This document shows positions 62,500 through 64,000 of a stretch of DNA of 64,000 nt, one piece after another. The stretch is from Bacilli bacterium (GTDB taxonomy: Bacteria > Bacillota_I > Bacilli_A > RF39 > UBA660): the NCBI GenBank assembly GCA_017404385.1, contig JAFRCK010000034.1, positions 22,459 through 86,458 on the forward strand. The letters run 5' to 3'. The notes under the pieces are model-generated. The model searched no databases. It was not told where the DNA came from and worked only from the letters and a program-made list of their open reading frames with translations. Every line of letters starts with the position of its first letter. The first letter of the stretch is position 1. The translations under genes and the position numbers were made by a program.

Positions 62500-63717
62500 A
62501 TGGATCAAAATAAAAGTGGTAAATTTATTGCTAAATTAAGAAAAGAAAAAAATATGACTCAAGAACAACTCGCAGAAAAAATGGGTGTTAGTATAAATGC
62601 TGTTAGTAAATGGGAAAGAGGACTAAGTTTTCCAGATGTATCACTATATAAGAAACTATGCAAAGAGTTAGATATTAATATAGAAGAATTAATTAATGGA
62701 GAAAAAGATACGAGTGAAGAAGCAAAGGAAAAAGCAATACTTTCTACTATAAAGGAAACAAATAAGATAAAAAAGAGTTCTAAAAAATTATTAATTATTT
62801 TATCTACAATCTTCGTGGTTATAGTTTGTGGATTAATTTATTATAATAAAAATTTAAAAGTTAATTTAGTTAATGATTCAGATTATTTATATGATGAAGT
62901 TATTGGTTTTATAAAAGAAAAAGAATTTAAAGAGAATCCAGATTCACAAGAAAAAGATTTTAATGTCTTTTGCAGTTATCATCCTTTTGGTATAGAAAAA
63001 AAGAATGATTATAAATATGTATATTTATGGATCTACGAGCAAAGTTATTATATTGAAAAAGAAGAGTATGGTAGTGGGTTAGCAATATCTTCTGGAAGTT
63101 CTATGCCAATTAAAGCTGTTTTTAAAAATAATAAATTACAAGATATAGTATATCCAAAAGATGGTAATCAGTATGTTCCTTCAATTAAAGAAATGTTTCC
63201 AGGTATAATAGAGTATCAAGTTTTAAACTTCGATAACGAGAAAAACATTAATAAATTATTTAATGAAGTTGAACAAAGAAAAAGCATATATTATGATTAT
63301 TTGAACCTGGATATGAGTAAAATAACAATAGATGATTTGGTTTATGATGATTTAATATTTTCTGTAGAATATAAAGAAGGAAAATGTAATATTCCTGTTT
63401 TATTAAGTATATATAAAAACAATAGATATAAATTATATACTGAATATAAAGGTTGTAAATCTCAATATTGTAATGCTATGTTACAATATGTAAAATCAGT
63501 TGATGGTGAATATAATTATGATGTTATAGAAATAATAAGACATAGTGAGGATGGAAATATTCGTCAATATACAAATGATGCTCTACCAGAGTTTATGATT
63601 CATTCTGGTAAAGGGCATGAGTTTATAACTGATAGCGATAATAAATATCTAAAAGAATTACTAAAATCTATAGATGTTGATTTATATCAATGTGCTAAAC
63701 CCAATTACGAAGATTAA
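62500..63717 (+). CDS. XRE-family HTH protein with membrane helix and extracellular domain
   Basis: The 405-residue protein has an N-terminal HTH_3 domain (about 6-62: FIAKLRKEKNMTQEQLAEKMG, SINAVSKWERG in pieces). A linker and one membrane helix (about 93-113) follow. The rest is an extracytoplasmic domain of about 290 residues with several Cys near the end. Such one-component membrane regulators are common in Firmicutes. The ligand is unknown. The membrane-protein gene after it is a likely target. Confidence 0.88.
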   Translation: MDQNKSGKFIAKLRKEKNMTQEQLAEKMGVSINAVSKWERGLSFPDVSLYKKLCKELDINIEELINGEKDTSEEAKEKAILSTIKETNKIKKSSKKLLIILSTIFVVIVCGLIYYNKNLKVNLVNDSDYLYDEVIGFIKEKEFKENPDSQEKDFNVFCSYHPFGIEKKNDYKYVYLWIYEQSYYIEKEEYGSGLAISSGSSMPIKAVFKNNKLQDIVYPKDGNQYVPSIKEMFPGIIEYQVLNFDNEKNINKLFNEVEQRKSIYYDYLNLDMSKITIDDLVYDDLIFSVEYKEGKCNIPVLLSIYKNNRYKLYTEYKGCKSQYCNAMLQYVKSVDGEYNYDVIEIIRHSEDGNIRQYTNDALPEFMIHSGKGHEFITDSDNKYLKELLKSIDVDLYQCAKPNYED

Positions 63718-63789
63718 AACAATCGGAAGATTAAGATATTACGATATAGATTAGAAAGAAAATTTCTAATCTTTTTCATTGTTCTGAAC

Positions 63790-63807
63790 ATAGTAATGTT
63801 ACGATTA
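63790..63807. repeat. 18-bp direct repeat flanking the XRE gene, right copy
   Basis: ATAGTAATGTTACGATTA is the partner of 62361-62378. The two copies bracket 1.41 kb with only the XRE-type gene inside. Confidence 0.75.
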
Positions 63808-63891
63808 GTAAGTCAATAAAAAATATGACTGAAAATGTGGTATAATTAAATAGACAGATAAATAGTAATTTGTTTAATAGGAGGAATCTAA

Positions 63892-64000
63892 ATGGATAAG
63901 AAAAAGATAATGAATTGGGTAATAGCAATTATAGTGGCTATTGTATATTTATCAATAAGTATTATATTTGATGCGTGGACATATTCTTGGCTTATATGGG
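63892..64000 (+). CDS. Membrane protein, N-terminal fragment
   Basis: The frame opens with ATG after AGGAGGAA and reads MDKKKIMNWVIAIIVAIVYL, then SISIIFDAWTYSWLIW, into the right edge. It is an N-terminal membrane helix followed by the start of a second. The tail SIIFDAWTYSWLIW resembles membrane segments found beside XRE-type regulators in Firmicutes. A TATAAT at 63841-63846 lies upstream. Confidence 0.7.
   Translation, partial: MDKKKIMNWVIAIIVAIVYLSISIIFDAWTYSWLIW

Noticed and set aside
54900..64000. Direct repeats of the secA 3' end marking element ends (attL/attR)
   Set aside because: I found no second copy of the secA end within the window, so the element boundaries cannot be set.

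Overview
The window is chromosomal DNA of a very AT-rich, low-GC Gram-positive bacterium of the Bacilli, centred on its replication origin. The gene order rpmH | dnaA-dnaN-recF-gyrB-gyrA, the leftward rnpA-yidC-jag-mnmE-mnmG-rsmG-noc arm and the rightward ffs/tadA-dnaX-ebfC-recR-bofA-holB-ricT arm is that of Bacillus relatives. TGG encodes Trp and TGA is used as a stop, so the mycoplasma code does not apply. BofA, SpoIID and SpoIIQ homologues suggest a spore former or a recent descendant of one, and a ComK homologue suggests a competence regulon. My guess is an Erysipelotrichales or RF39-like gut lineage; this is inference.

Layout. 1-2.7 kb (minus): prfA (partial), rpoE, argS, ywiB-like. 2.8-4.7 kb (plus): a bifunctional penicillin-binding protein. 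4.75-14 kb (minus): noc, rsmG, mnmG, a small membrane protein, an RpoD-family sigma factor, mnmE, a DUF4234 protein, jag/khpB, yidC, rnpA and rpmH. 14-15.9 kb: oriC, with DnaA-box clusters on both sides of dnaA. 15.9-23.3 kb: dnaN, comK, recF, gyrB, gyrA. 23.3-24.2 kb: two copies of a parS / Noc-binding-site module around the SRP RNA gene and tadA. 24.2-34.6 kb: dnaX, ebfC, recR, bofA-like, holB, ricT, trmN6-like, a lipoprotein, rsmI, pth, mfd. 34.7-39.8 kb: dut, a TetR-family regulator, tatD, rsmA, then a two-gene surface-protein operon whose promoter resembles that of the TetR gene. 39.9-45.8 kb: murA, rpmE, rpiB, spoIID, spoIIQ-like, mbl/mreB, tagO-like. 45.9-47.9 kb: a polytopic membrane protein with an AgrB-like core and a GHKL kinase. 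48-55 kb: cspA, hpf, four exported or membrane proteins, secA.

55-62.5 kb is a mobile region read as an integrative mobilizable element: two related tyrosine integrases, an excisionase-like protein, a Rep-like winged-helix protein and a MobV relaxase. Its cargo is a HEPN-like DUF3644 protein, a structured minus-strand RNA and a gene behind a leader-peptide attenuator. It is followed by structured and repeated non-coding DNA, then an XRE-type membrane regulator and the start of a membrane protein at the right edge.

The most distinctive signals are: (1) the duplicated parS-NBS-parS modules, in which two parS sites also form intrinsic terminators, followed by a 10-bp-phased array; (2) a Noc protein without the usual N-terminal membrane helix but with an internal octapeptide repeat; (3) a short ComK between dnaN and recF; (4) the HEPN gene, promoter-and-terminator-equipped RNA and attenuated gene in the mobile element. 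All calls come from reading the sequence; no database search was run.
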